NCBI GenBank assembly: GCA_030683155.1
Contig: JAUXMV010000081.1
Coordinates: 34,506 to 98,505 of the forward strand
Reading direction: 5' to 3'
Length of the DNA stretch: 64,000 bases
Source: Bacteroidales bacterium
GTDB lineage: Bacteria; Bacteroidota; Bacteroidia; Bacteroidales; F082
Shown here: one piece after another, positions 42,367 through 50,543 of the stretch
Numbering within the stretch: the stretch's first letter is position 1
Layout of the letters: each line of letters begins with the position of its first letter
Made by a program: the position numbers and the translations under genes
The notes under the pieces: model-generated
Told to the model about the DNA's origin: nothing
The model's database searches: none
What the model saw: only the letters and a program-made list of their open reading frames with translations

Positions 42367-43281
42367 TCAGTCTTTAATTTGTTCAAAAATCTTTTTTGCA
42401 AATTCAGTATTTGCATAATGACCAGGTCTGTAAGCTGTTACATGGCCTTTAATACGTTTTCCGAGGAGGCTAAGGTCACCAACAACATCAAGCAATTTGT
42501 GCCGGGCAGGTTCGTTTTGAAAATGAAGTTCGAGGTTGTTCAGTATACCTTCTTCCTTCACCCTTACCTTCGGTTTATCAAAAAGTTCGGCAAGACGATC
42601 TAGTTCTTCCTGGGTCACTTTACGGTTGACGAAAACGATGGCATTGCTAAGGTCACCGCCTTTTATAAGATTGTTTTGCAGTAAAAACTCCAGTTCATGC
42701 AAAAAAACAAAAGTTCGGCAAGGGGCAATTTCATTTTTAAAATCCTTTAAGGAAAGCATCTGTGCATACTGAATATTCAAAACTTCAGTACCATAGTCAA
42801 TTTTTACATCCACAGCAAACTCCTCTGCCGGAACGATGCTGAGCTCGAAGCCTTTTGCTTCATTCTTGAGTGTTATTTCTTTATTTATTACGATGTATTC
42901 ACACAATGCATCCTGCATTTCAACGCCTGCTTGTTCAAGTGCTTCAACGAAATATCTTGCGCTTCCATCGCGGATAGGAATTTCATCCATATCAAGATCA
43001 ATCAGCACATTGTCTATTCCCAAACCAGTAAGCGAAGCCAGAACGTGCTCAATGGTATATACTCTGGCACCATCAGATTCAAGCGTTGTGCCTCTGGCGG
43101 TATCAACCACCTGACCTATCAAGGCAGGAATCACAGGCTGTCCTTCAATATCTGTTCTGCGAAACTTTACACCATGTCCTGTTGAAGCGGGATTAAAAGT
43201 CATGGTACCTTGCTGACCTGTGTGCAGGCCTGTTCCATGGACACTCACTTGTTTTTTTATCGTGCACTGGTATTCAACCAT
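42367..43281 (-). CDS. lpxC: UDP-3-O-acyl-GlcNAc deacetylase LpxC
   Basis: 304 aa zinc deacetylase, the committed step of lipid A synthesis. VSVHGTGLHTGQQGTMTFNP, TIEHVLASLTGLGIDNVLID (zinc His), DMDEIPIRDGSARYFVEALE, and HKLLDVVGDLSLLGKRIKGH with the C-terminal PGHYANTEFAKKIFE carry the zinc ligands and catalytic His. Length fits an unfused LpxC, but the TGA at 42367-42369 interrupts what is otherwise one frame of 464 codons with FabZ. It has its own promoter after lpxD. Confidence 0.95.
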   Translation of the reverse strand: MVEYQCTIKKQVSVHGTGLHTGQQGTMTFNPASTGHGVKFRRTDIEGQPVIPALIGQVVDTARGTTLESDGARVYTIEHVLASLTGLGIDNVLIDLDMDEIPIRDGSARYFVEALEQAGVEMQDALCEYIVINKEITLKNEAKGFELSIVPAEEFAVDVKIDYGTEVLNIQYAQMLSLKDFKNEIAPCRTFVFLHELEFLLQNNLIKGGDLSNAIVFVNRKVTQEELDRLAELFDKPKVRVKEEGILNNLELHFQNEPARHKLLDVVGDLSLLGKRIKGHVTAYRPGHYANTEFAKKIFEQIKD

Positions 43282-43318
43282 AAGCTAAATGCGTGGATTT
43301 AGTAAAAGAAAATTTTGG

Positions 43319-43326
43319 CAAAAGTA
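43319..43326 (-). promoter_or_regulatory. -7 element of the lpxC promoter
   Basis: The minus strand reads TACTTTTG (TAnnTTTG), 37 bp upstream of the lpxC ATG in the 69-bp gap after lpxD. Confidence 0.5.
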
Positions 43327-43350
43327 AAACTTTTTGCTTACCTGACACAT

Positions 43351-44391
43351 TCAGCCCTGATCGCCCACTTTGTTAAGTCTGTCTTCTAGCTCTTTGATCT
43401 TATTTGCCATTTGATCAAGGCGCTTGAAATGTACCAAAATACGCTTATAATCAGCGAAAGGCAAGGCAGGTGATCCCATCATAATTGAGCCCTGCTCCCT
43501 TATACTTGAGCCGATTCCTGATTGTGCTGCGATCTTTACGCCATCAGCAATATTGAGATGACCGGCCAAACCAACCTGTCCGCCAAACATGCAATTTGCT
43601 CCTATCTTGGTAGAACCACTGATCCCGGTTTGTGCTGCTATTACAGTGTTTTCACCGATTTCGACATTGTGTGCTACCTGAATCAGATTGTCAAGTTTTA
43701 CACCTTTACGGACGATTGTCGAACCAAGTGTAGCACGGTCAATTGTTGTGTTGGCTCCAATCTCCACATAATCTTCCAGAATAACAATACCTGTTTGTGG
43801 TACCTTTTTATATTGGTTATCTGATTGCGGAGCAAAGCCAAATCCATCGCTGCCAAGCACGCATCCTGCATGCAAAACGCATTGCTTTCCGATTTTTGTA
43901 CCTGCATAGATTTTTGTTCCAGGAAAAATGATGGTGTCATCGCCTAAAACACAATCATCACCGATATAAGTCTGAGGATAAATTTTGACCCTATTTCCAA
44001 TTGAAGCCCTTTCGCCGACAAAAGCAAATTCACCTATATATATGTCCTCTCCCAAACTGGCATCCTTCGCAACAAATGCAAGAGATGATATCCCTTTTTT
44101 ATCAGATTTAAATTTCTGATAAATTTCAAGCAGCTGGGCAAAAGCTGAATAGGCATCAGGCACTCTGATGAGTGTAGTTTGAACAGGCTTTTCAGCTTCA
44201 AAACTATTGTTTACGATCACGATTGAACTTAATGTTTCATAGATATAAGGTGTATACTTTGGATTTGCAAGAAAACTCAAAGTGCCGGGGGTACCCTCTT
44301 CAATGCGTGAAACATTTGATACCGAGGCTTCAGGATTGCCTTCAACAGTGCCAGAAAGAAGAGCTGCAATTTGCTGTGCTGTAAATTCCAT
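43351..44391 (-). CDS. lpxD: UDP-3-O-acylglucosamine N-acyltransferase LpxD
   Basis: 346 aa from the ATG at 44391 (MEFTAQQIAALLSGTVEGNP, the canonical N-terminus); the open frame begins 25 codons earlier without family match. The uridine-binding domain (1-100, GTLSFLANPKYTPYIYET), the beta-helix (VKIYPQTYIGDDCVLGDDTI) with the catalytic-His region LIQVAHNVEIGENTVI, and the C-terminal helix (YKRILVHFKRLDQMANKIKE) are complete. It adds the second 3-hydroxyacyl chain to the glucosamine. First gene of the lipid A series. Confidence 0.95.
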   Translation of the reverse strand: MEFTAQQIAALLSGTVEGNPEASVSNVSRIEEGTPGTLSFLANPKYTPYIYETLSSIVIVNNSFEAEKPVQTTLIRVPDAYSAFAQLLEIYQKFKSDKKGISSLAFVAKDASLGEDIYIGEFAFVGERASIGNRVKIYPQTYIGDDCVLGDDTIIFPGTKIYAGTKIGKQCVLHAGCVLGSDGFGFAPQSDNQYKKVPQTGIVILEDYVEIGANTTIDRATLGSTIVRKGVKLDNLIQVAHNVEIGENTVIAAQTGISGSTKIGANCMFGGQVGLAGHLNIADGVKIAAQSGIGSSIREQGSIMMGSPALPFADYKRILVHFKRLDQMANKIKELEDRLNKVGDQG

Positions 44392-44576
44392 TGAATGATT
44401 TATTAAAAAACGTTGCAAGGTACAATTATTTTTATTTCGCAGACAGTTTGCTAAAGCCTCAGACAACTATCTAAGCGAGGGCATTAACTAAAATCAGAAT
44501 TGTAACACATTAATTTTCATTAACTTCTATTTTTTTTCTTTAACTTTTTTTAACGCGACCTCAAGGACTGCCTTTC

Positions 44577-44584
44577 TATCTTTG
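44577..44584 (+). promoter_or_regulatory. -7 element of the Bat operon promoter
   Basis: TATCTTTG matches TAnnTTTG, 21 bp before the moxR ATG. It is the only clear promoter seen ahead of the moxR-to-batC series. The upstream -33 region is T-rich but not a clear TTTG. Confidence 0.5.
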
Positions 44585-44605
44585 CCGTTCAAAAATTAAT
44601 CCATT

Positions 44606-45598
44606 ATGATCCTAACCGATATTAAAGAGTTAAACGAAAAAATTCAAGGAGAAAGTCAGTTCATCGACCTGATCAATATGGAGATGAACAAGGTAATTGT
44701 TGGTCAGAAAATGATGACAGAGCGACTACTCATCGGGTTGCTTTCAAACGGACATATCCTGCTTGAAGGCGTCCCTGGGCTAGCTAAAACACTTGCTATC
44801 AACTCATTGGCAAAAGTAATCAAAGCCGAATTCAGCAGAATACAATTTACACCCGACCTGCTGCCCGCCGACCTTATCGGAACACTTATTTACAGTCAGA
44901 GGAAGGAAGAATTTGTTGTTCGAAAGGGGCCTATCTTTGCCAACTTCGTTCTGGCCGATGAAATCAACCGCTCGCCTGCAAAGGTACAAAGTGCATTGCT
45001 TGAAGCCATGCAGGAAAAACAAGTGACTATCGGTGAGCAGACATTCAAGCTGCCTGACCCATTTCTTGTTATGGCCACACAAAACCCCATCGAACAGGAA
45101 GGAACTTATCCGTTGCCTGAAGCACAGGTTGACCGTTTCATGCTCAAAGTGGTGATAACCTATCCAAAAAAAGAAGAGGAAAAGTTGATTCTGCGTCAGA
45201 ATATCACAAATGAAATTAAGACTGTGATGAGTATTATTTCGATCGAAGATATTTTGAAAGCACGCAGTGTTGTTCGTGAAGTGTATCTCGATGAAAAAAT
45301 CGAAAATTACATCACCGACATTGTTTTTGCATCCCGCTTCCCCGGCGAATACAGGCTCAAACGTTTTGAAAGCCTTATTGCCTATGGAGGTTCTCCACGT
45401 GCAAGTATCAATCTGGCATTGGCCGCAAAAGCATATGCATTTATCAAACGCAGAGGTTATGTGATTCCGGAAGATGTGCGTGCTGTGGCGCATGATGTTT
45501 TGCGTCACCGTATCGGCCTCACCTATGAGGCTGAAGCTGAAAACGTTACTTCAGAGGAAATCATCAACGAAATCCTGAACACCATCGAAGTGCCTTAA
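44606..45598 (+). CDS. MoxR-family AAA+ ATPase
   Basis: 330 aa AAA+ chaperone. Walker A GVPGLAKTLAINSLA near residue 55, Walker B FVLADEINRSPAKVQSALLE, sensor 1 VMATQNPIEQEGTYPLPEAQ, and the C-terminal lid SPRASINLALAAKAYAFIKR. MoxR ATPases remodel VWA-domain partners, here presumably the DUF58 and Bat proteins downstream. First gene of the Bat operon, 19 bp before the DUF58 gene. Confidence 0.95.
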   Translation: MILTDIKELNEKIQGESQFIDLINMEMNKVIVGQKMMTERLLIGLLSNGHILLEGVPGLAKTLAINSLAKVIKAEFSRIQFTPDLLPADLIGTLIYSQRKEEFVVRKGPIFANFVLADEINRSPAKVQSALLEAMQEKQVTIGEQTFKLPDPFLVMATQNPIEQEGTYPLPEAQVDRFMLKVVITYPKKEEEKLILRQNITNEIKTVMSIISIEDILKARSVVREVYLDEKIENYITDIVFASRFPGEYRLKRFESLIAYGGSPRASINLALAAKAYAFIKRRGYVIPEDVRAVAHDVLRHRIGLTYEAEAENVTSEEIINEILNTIEVP

Positions 45599-45617
45599 GC
45601 CCAAAAGTCTTTTAATT

Positions 45618-46502
45618 ATGGATCAGACGATAACGGGACAAGAGATATTCAAGAAGGTAAGAAAGATCGAAATAAAGACGCGCGGCCTCTCGCAGCAGAT
45701 TTTTTCGGGTCAGTATCATTCTGCTTTCAAAGGCAGAGGTATGGCTTTCAGTGAAGTGCGCGAATATCAATATGGCGACGACGTCAGAAATATCGACTGG
45801 AATGTTACAGCGCGTTTCAATCATCCTTTTATAAAGATTTTTGAAGAAGAGCGCGAGCTCACTGTAATGTTACTTATCGATGTGTCCGGATCGAATGAAT
45901 TCGGTTCAAAGCAACAACTCAAGAAGATGATTGCCGCCGAGATAGCCGCTGTATTAGCATTCTCTGCCATTCAAAACAATGATAAAGTGGGTGTGATTTT
46001 CTTCAGCGATCAGGTTGAGAAATTCATTCCGCCCAAAAAAGGAACATCACACATCCTGCGAATCATCAGAGAAGTGATAAGTTTCAAACCACAGCACCGC
46101 AACACAGATATCGGTGAAGGTCTGAGATTTTTGACAAGCGCTATAAAAAAACGCTCGACGGCCTTTCTCATTTCCGACTTTATCAGTGATGGTTTTGAGC
46201 AGCCAATGAAAATTGCTGCCCGAAAACATGATCTCATTGCGCTTCGCATTACTGACAAGCGGGAAGACGAACTTCCTCCTATCGGTCTGGTGAAGTTCAG
46301 CGATGCTGAGTCTGCTAAAGAATTCTGGGTTGACACTTCAAGTCAGGATGCCCGAAACAGGTACCGGCACTGGATAAGAAAGAAAACAGAACAACTGAAT
46401 AGCATATTTACCAAATGTGGAGTTGACAACACCCTCATCTATACTGACGAGGATTATGTGCGGCCTTTGATGAAACTGTTCAAAAAACGATCCGCCCGTT
46501 AA
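45618..46502 (+). CDS. DUF58 domain protein
   Basis: 294 aa cytoplasmic protein of the DUF58 family that accompanies MoxR ATPases. GRGMAFSEVREYQYGDDVRN, IDWNVTARFNHPFIKIFEEE and the MIDAS-like DVSGSNEFGSKQQLKK identify it; the MIDAS serines are partly kept. No TM helices, unlike the longer DUF58 proteins. Its role in Bat complexes is not defined. It lies between moxR and the BatD-like gene. Confidence 0.92.
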   Translation: MDQTITGQEIFKKVRKIEIKTRGLSQQIFSGQYHSAFKGRGMAFSEVREYQYGDDVRNIDWNVTARFNHPFIKIFEEERELTVMLLIDVSGSNEFGSKQQLKKMIAAEIAAVLAFSAIQNNDKVGVIFFSDQVEKFIPPKKGTSHILRIIREVISFKPQHRNTDIGEGLRFLTSAIKKRSTAFLISDFISDGFEQPMKIAARKHDLIALRITDKREDELPPIGLVKFSDAESAKEFWVDTSSQDARNRYRHWIRKKTEQLNSIFTKCGVDNTLIYTDEDYVRPLMKLFKKRSAR

Positions 46503-46584
46503 GCATCGTTTTTGGCATCTTCAAAAAATTCCACAGTACTAAATTCAGCAATAAATTGTACTAAAGTACAAACTGAAAACAAAA

Positions 46585-47568
46585 ATGAAGTTTTTAAAAA
46601 CACATATCATTATAGGATTTACGCTGCTTTTTTTAGCAGTACCAAAATTACAAAGCCAGACAGTGGAAGCACTTGGAAGGCTAAGTACTGATTCTATTGC
46701 TATTGGCCAGCATCTCGTTTTTGAACTGAACATGAAAGTTCCCGGAGGTTTTAAGGTTGACTGGCCTCAGTGGGGCGATACGCTTACAGGCAATCTTGAG
46801 ATTTTGCAACAAGGCCAGACAGAGGTTCTTCCTGTCGACAAGGATGGAAATATGGTTATGCGCCAACAGCTTGTTTTGACATCATTTGACACAGGATGGG
46901 TTTATATTCCGGGCATTGATATAAAGTTTGCTCCCGAAGGAGATACGGTTTTTTATGCAGCCCAGTCAAACCCACTGATGCTGAGGGTTGGCGCAATTGC
47001 AGTAGATACCACAGCAACTTTCAAACCGATAAAAAACATTGAAAGTGCGCCTATCACATTTGCTGAAGTTTTACCATGGATTATTGGTTTACTTGGTATT
47101 GCTGCCCTGCTTTTTGCAATTGTATGGTTTTATATGCGTCGCCGCAACAAGCCTGTGACCCTAGCACCAATCCTCAAACCGCAAATTCCTCCGCACCTTT
47201 TAGCGCTGGAGCAATTGGAAGAACTAAGGCATCAGAAATTATGGCAAAGCGGAAGAGTCAAAGATTACTATACTGGACTGTCTGATATTATTCGTGCCTA
47301 CATTGAAGCCCGATTCCCTGTGAATGCCATTGAAATGACGACACATGAAATACTCATCGGCCTTCAAACTTCAGGAATCAATCCGGAAGCTATGAGCAAA
47401 CTTTCCAACGCACTTGAACTTGCCGATCTGGTGAAATTTGCCAAAGCACAACCTACAGCTGTGGAGAACGATCTCAGCATCAGTCATCTGGTTGACTTTG
47501 TGAATGAAAGTCATGCTGTTGCCCAAACAGACAATGAAGCAGAAATGGATAAGGAGGAAGCATCATGA
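46585..47568 (+). CDS. Bat-operon membrane protein (BatD-like ectodomain, unknown role)
   Basis: 327 aa: signal peptide (MKFLKTHIIIGFTLLFLAVP), a periplasmic beta domain (about 25-150, with GWVYIPGIDIKFAPEGDT), a TM helix at 153-176 (VLPWIIGLLGIAALLFAIVW) and a basic cytoplasmic helical tail (LRHQKLWQSGRVKDYYTGLS, then DIIRAYIEARFPVNAIEMTT). The tail resembles the C-terminal region of BatD. It is a usual but unnamed member of Bacteroidota Bat operons. Its stop overlaps the batA start by 4 bp, so they are translationally coupled. Confidence 0.82.
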   Translation: MKFLKTHIIIGFTLLFLAVPKLQSQTVEALGRLSTDSIAIGQHLVFELNMKVPGGFKVDWPQWGDTLTGNLEILQQGQTEVLPVDKDGNMVMRQQLVLTSFDTGWVYIPGIDIKFAPEGDTVFYAAQSNPLMLRVGAIAVDTTATFKPIKNIESAPITFAEVLPWIIGLLGIAALLFAIVWFYMRRRNKPVTLAPILKPQIPPHLLALEQLEELRHQKLWQSGRVKDYYTGLSDIIRAYIEARFPVNAIEMTTHEILIGLQTSGINPEAMSKLSNALELADLVKFAKAQPTAVENDLSISHLVDFVNESHAVAQTDNEAEMDKEEAS

Positions 47569-48569
47569 TTGCACGTTTTGATCAGATAACTTTCAGTCAT
47601 CCTGAGTTTCTGTATTTCCTGCTGATCATTCCTGCCATGATTGTTTGGTATGTTTTGAGGGAATCAAAAACACATCCGACCCTGCAACTATCAGATTTGA
47701 GTATGTTTGAAGACGCATCCAAAAGCATGCGTGTAATGTTCAGGCATGTCCTTTTTGCTTTGCGGCAAGTTGCCATTGCATTACTGATTGTAGCTTTGGC
47801 GAGGCCACAAACAAGTTCATCCGGCCAGAATGTCACTATTGAAGGTATCGATATTGTAATTTCACTTGACGTGTCGGGCAGTATGCTTGCCCGCGACCTT
47901 AAGCCCGACAGGCTTGAGGCATCGAAGGCTGTTGCAGAACAATTTATCAAAGGGCGCTCCAACGACAGAATGGGGCTGGTAATTTTCAGTGGAGAAACTT
48001 TCACACAGGTGCCGCTTACCACTGACCACAACATCCTTTTAAGTATGTTTAAGGACATCAAAAGCGGAATGATTGAAGATGGAACTGCCATTGGAGATGG
48101 TCTGGCAACTGCAGTAGGACGCCTCAAAGACAGCAAAGCCATTTCTAAAGTTGTGATTCTGCTTACTGATGGTGTTAACAACGCAGGATCCGTTGATCCT
48201 ATGACCGCTGCAGAAATCGCAAGAGTTTTTGGCGTTCGTGTTTATACGATTGGCGTTGGTTCCTATGGCACTGCTCCCTACCCTGTTCAGACTCCTTTTG
48301 GTATTCAACTGCGCGATATGAAAGTGGAAATTGACGAGCAACTGCTTCAGGAAATTGCCCTGAAAACTGACGGAAGATATTTCAGAGCCACATCCAATCA
48401 GAAGCTTGAGGAGATTTACAAGGAAATTGATCAGCTCGAACGATCAAAAATCGACGTGACTGAGTTTCGCAGAAAATATGAAGAATACCTTCCACTAGCC
48501 CTGCTTGCACTTGTTTTGCTACTGACAGAACTGCTCTTACGTTTCACTGTTTTCAGATCAATCACTTAA
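47565..48569 (+). CDS. batA: BatA, VWA-domain aerotolerance protein
   Basis: 334 aa. N-terminal TM helices (FLYFLLIIPAMIVWYVLR; LFALRQVAIALLIVALARPQ) lead into a VWA domain with the intact MIDAS motif DVSGSM near residue 102, VTLTTDH-like Thr and LLTDGVNNAG; a final TM helix ends the protein (PLALLALVLLLTELLLRF). The BatA/BatB proteins are thought to form a membrane complex that helps tolerate oxygen or oxidative stress. Coupled to the upstream BatD-like gene. Confidence 0.92.
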   Translation: MIARFDQITFSHPEFLYFLLIIPAMIVWYVLRESKTHPTLQLSDLSMFEDASKSMRVMFRHVLFALRQVAIALLIVALARPQTSSSGQNVTIEGIDIVISLDVSGSMLARDLKPDRLEASKAVAEQFIKGRSNDRMGLVIFSGETFTQVPLTTDHNILLSMFKDIKSGMIEDGTAIGDGLATAVGRLKDSKAISKVVILLTDGVNNAGSVDPMTAAEIARVFGVRVYTIGVGSYGTAPYPVQTPFGIQLRDMKVEIDEQLLQEIALKTDGRYFRATSNQKLEEIYKEIDQLERSKIDVTEFRRKYEEYLPLALLALVLLLTELLLRFTVFRSIT

Positions 48570-48578
48570 AAGTTAACG

Positions 48579-49643
48579 ATGATGGAAACAAATATTTTAA
48601 AGTTTGAAAGACCTGAAATGCTTTATCTGTTGCTGATAATTCCGGTGATTATTGCAGCATTTATGGTTTCCAGTTATTTCAAAAACAAGTCGCTGAAACG
48701 TTTTGCTGAACCACAGATGCTTCGCCTGCTCATGCCACTGCAGTCAGCAACACGTCCATGGATAAAACTATTTATTTTAATTTTTGCATATATCTCGCTT
48801 ATAGTGGCCATTGCTAATCCTCAAACTGGATCCCGCATGGAAGAGGTTAAACGAGAAGGGATTGATATTTTTATTGCGCTTGACGTATCAAATTCTATGC
48901 TGGCAGAGGATATTGCACCCAACAGGCTTGAACGCTCTAAACAAGCTGTCAACAGACTCATTGACAAGCTTACCGGAGACAGAATAGGGATCATCGTTTT
49001 TGCGGGCAAAGCATATGTTCAGCTCCCAATAACAACCGATTATGCCGCGGCAAGGTTATTTTTGTCAACCATAAACACTGATATTGTACCCACTCAGGGG
49101 ACTGCCATTGCCGAAGCCATACAAATGGCTTTAAGTTCGTTAGATGTTTCTGAGAGAAACAAAGCCATCATTATCATCTCTGATGGTGAAGACCATGAGG
49201 AAGATGCAGTTAAAGCAGCAAAGCAGGCATCCGATGCTGGTGTTTATGTTTATACAATCGGGATGGGACTTGCCGATGGTGCTCCAATTCCAATCTATAA
49301 CAAGTTTGGGAAACAAACCGGATTTCGCAAAGACAAGAACAATAATACCATCATCACCAGGCTGAATGAAGGCCTGATGCAGCAGATTGCAGCCGCCGGA
49401 AACGGTACGTATGTAAGAGCAAGCAACATCAGGTCTGGATTGGAAACAATTTTCAATGAAATAAACAGCATTGCTAAATCAGAAATTGATGCAAAAGTGT
49501 TTACAGATTATGAGAACAGATTCCAGTTATTCTTAGGTTTTGTGATAATCCTTTTGTTGGCCGAGAGCCTTCTGGCATGGCGCAAAAGCAAATGGGAATC
49601 AAAAATTAATTTGTTTGAAAAAAAACAGATCAAAAATGAATAA
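48579..49643 (+). CDS. batB: BatB, VWA-domain aerotolerance protein
   Basis: 354 aa paralogue of BatA: TM helices at the N-terminus (MLYLLLIIPVIIAAFMVSSY; KLFILIFAYISLIVAIANPQ), VWA domain with MIDAS DVSNSML near 100 and IIIISDGEDHEEDAV, and a C-terminal TM helix (LFLGFVIILLLAESLLAW). It starts 9 bp after batA and its 3' end overlaps batC by 8 bp, indicating coupled translation. Confidence 0.92.
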   Translation: MMETNILKFERPEMLYLLLIIPVIIAAFMVSSYFKNKSLKRFAEPQMLRLLMPLQSATRPWIKLFILIFAYISLIVAIANPQTGSRMEEVKREGIDIFIALDVSNSMLAEDIAPNRLERSKQAVNRLIDKLTGDRIGIIVFAGKAYVQLPITTDYAAARLFLSTINTDIVPTQGTAIAEAIQMALSSLDVSERNKAIIIISDGEDHEEDAVKAAKQASDAGVYVYTIGMGLADGAPIPIYNKFGKQTGFRKDKNNNTIITRLNEGLMQQIAAAGNGTYVRASNIRSGLETIFNEINSIAKSEIDAKVFTDYENRFQLFLGFVIILLLAESLLAWRKSKWESKINLFEKKQIKNE

Positions 49644-50367
49644 AATATTTATAATCATATTATTATCGTCGTTTTTTTCGGCTCAGGCTTTTAGTCAGTC
49701 CGAATTGGATTTTATACGAAAGGGCAATAAGCAGTATAAGGAAGGTGCTTTTGACAAAGCTGAGATAGACTACCAAAAAGCTACTGAACAAAATCCACGC
49801 AGCGACAAAGCCTTTTTCAATCTTGGAAACGCCCGTTATCAGCAGCAGAGCTTTGACGATGCTGCCAGTCATTTCAGCCGTGTTGCCGAAATGAGCAACA
49901 ATCCAAAGATGGAAGCCAAAGCGCTTTTCAATGCAGGCAACAGTTTGATGAGCCAGGAAAAATATGCAGAAAGCATTCCAATGTTCAAACAGGCACTGCG
50001 TCTTGATCCTAACGATGAAGAGGCCCGCTATAACTTGTCGTATGCCATGTGGAAAATGCAACAGCAAGAGCAGCAGCAAGATCAGAATCAGGATCAAAAC
50101 AAGGATCAAAATCAGGACGACAAAAAAGATCAGGAAAAGCAGGATGAACAATCGAAGGATCAGCAAGACAAAGATCAGCAGCAAAGCGAACAAAACGATG
50201 AAAAATCTGATCAAAAACAGCAGCAATCTCAGCAACCTCAAATGTCGAAAGAAGATGCTGAACGGATGCTACAGGCGCTGACAGGAGAAGAAAAAAAGAC
50301 CCTGGAAAAGCTCAATGAAAACAGAGTAAAAACAGGGCCAAGAAGTGTCAGGGATAAGGATTGGTAA
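49636..50367 (+). CDS. batC: BatC, TPR protein with Gln/Asp/Lys-rich tail
   Basis: 243 aa from the ATG at 49636 (MNKIFIIILLSSFFSAQAFS, a signal peptide); an ATG at 49615 would lose it. Three TPR units (KQYKEGAFDKAEIDYQKATE, KAFFNLGNARYQQQSFDDAA, ALFNAGNSLMSQEKYAESIP) are followed by a low-complexity region at about 155-215 made of Gln, Asp and Lys repeats, then MSKEDAERMLQALTGEEKKT. The charged tail is typical for BatC and presumably disordered. Overlaps batB by 8 bp. Confidence 0.9.
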   Translation: MNKIFIIILLSSFFSAQAFSQSELDFIRKGNKQYKEGAFDKAEIDYQKATEQNPRSDKAFFNLGNARYQQQSFDDAASHFSRVAEMSNNPKMEAKALFNAGNSLMSQEKYAESIPMFKQALRLDPNDEEARYNLSYAMWKMQQQEQQQDQNQDQNKDQNQDDKKDQEKQDEQSKDQQDKDQQQSEQNDEKSDQKQQQSQQPQMSKEDAERMLQALTGEEKKTLEKLNENRVKTGPRSVRDKDW

Positions 50368-50543
50368 TAAGTTGCAAAAACTGGCGTTAATTGAAATATG
50401 TAAAAAGTGACATTCATGAAAAAATGCTCCGACAGTTCAATGAAGTAAGATTCAGTGAATATTACGATGTATTTTCGCGCGTTTTTCAGACTTATGCAAG
50501 TATAATAAAAAGTGTCAGTTGTGTTGCGTAAAAAATATCACAC

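Noticed and set aside
41887..43281. Annotating lpxC-fabZ as one pseudogene
   Set aside because: Both halves keep all catalytic residues and are full length, so two functional CDS separated by a stop are more likely than a pseudogene.
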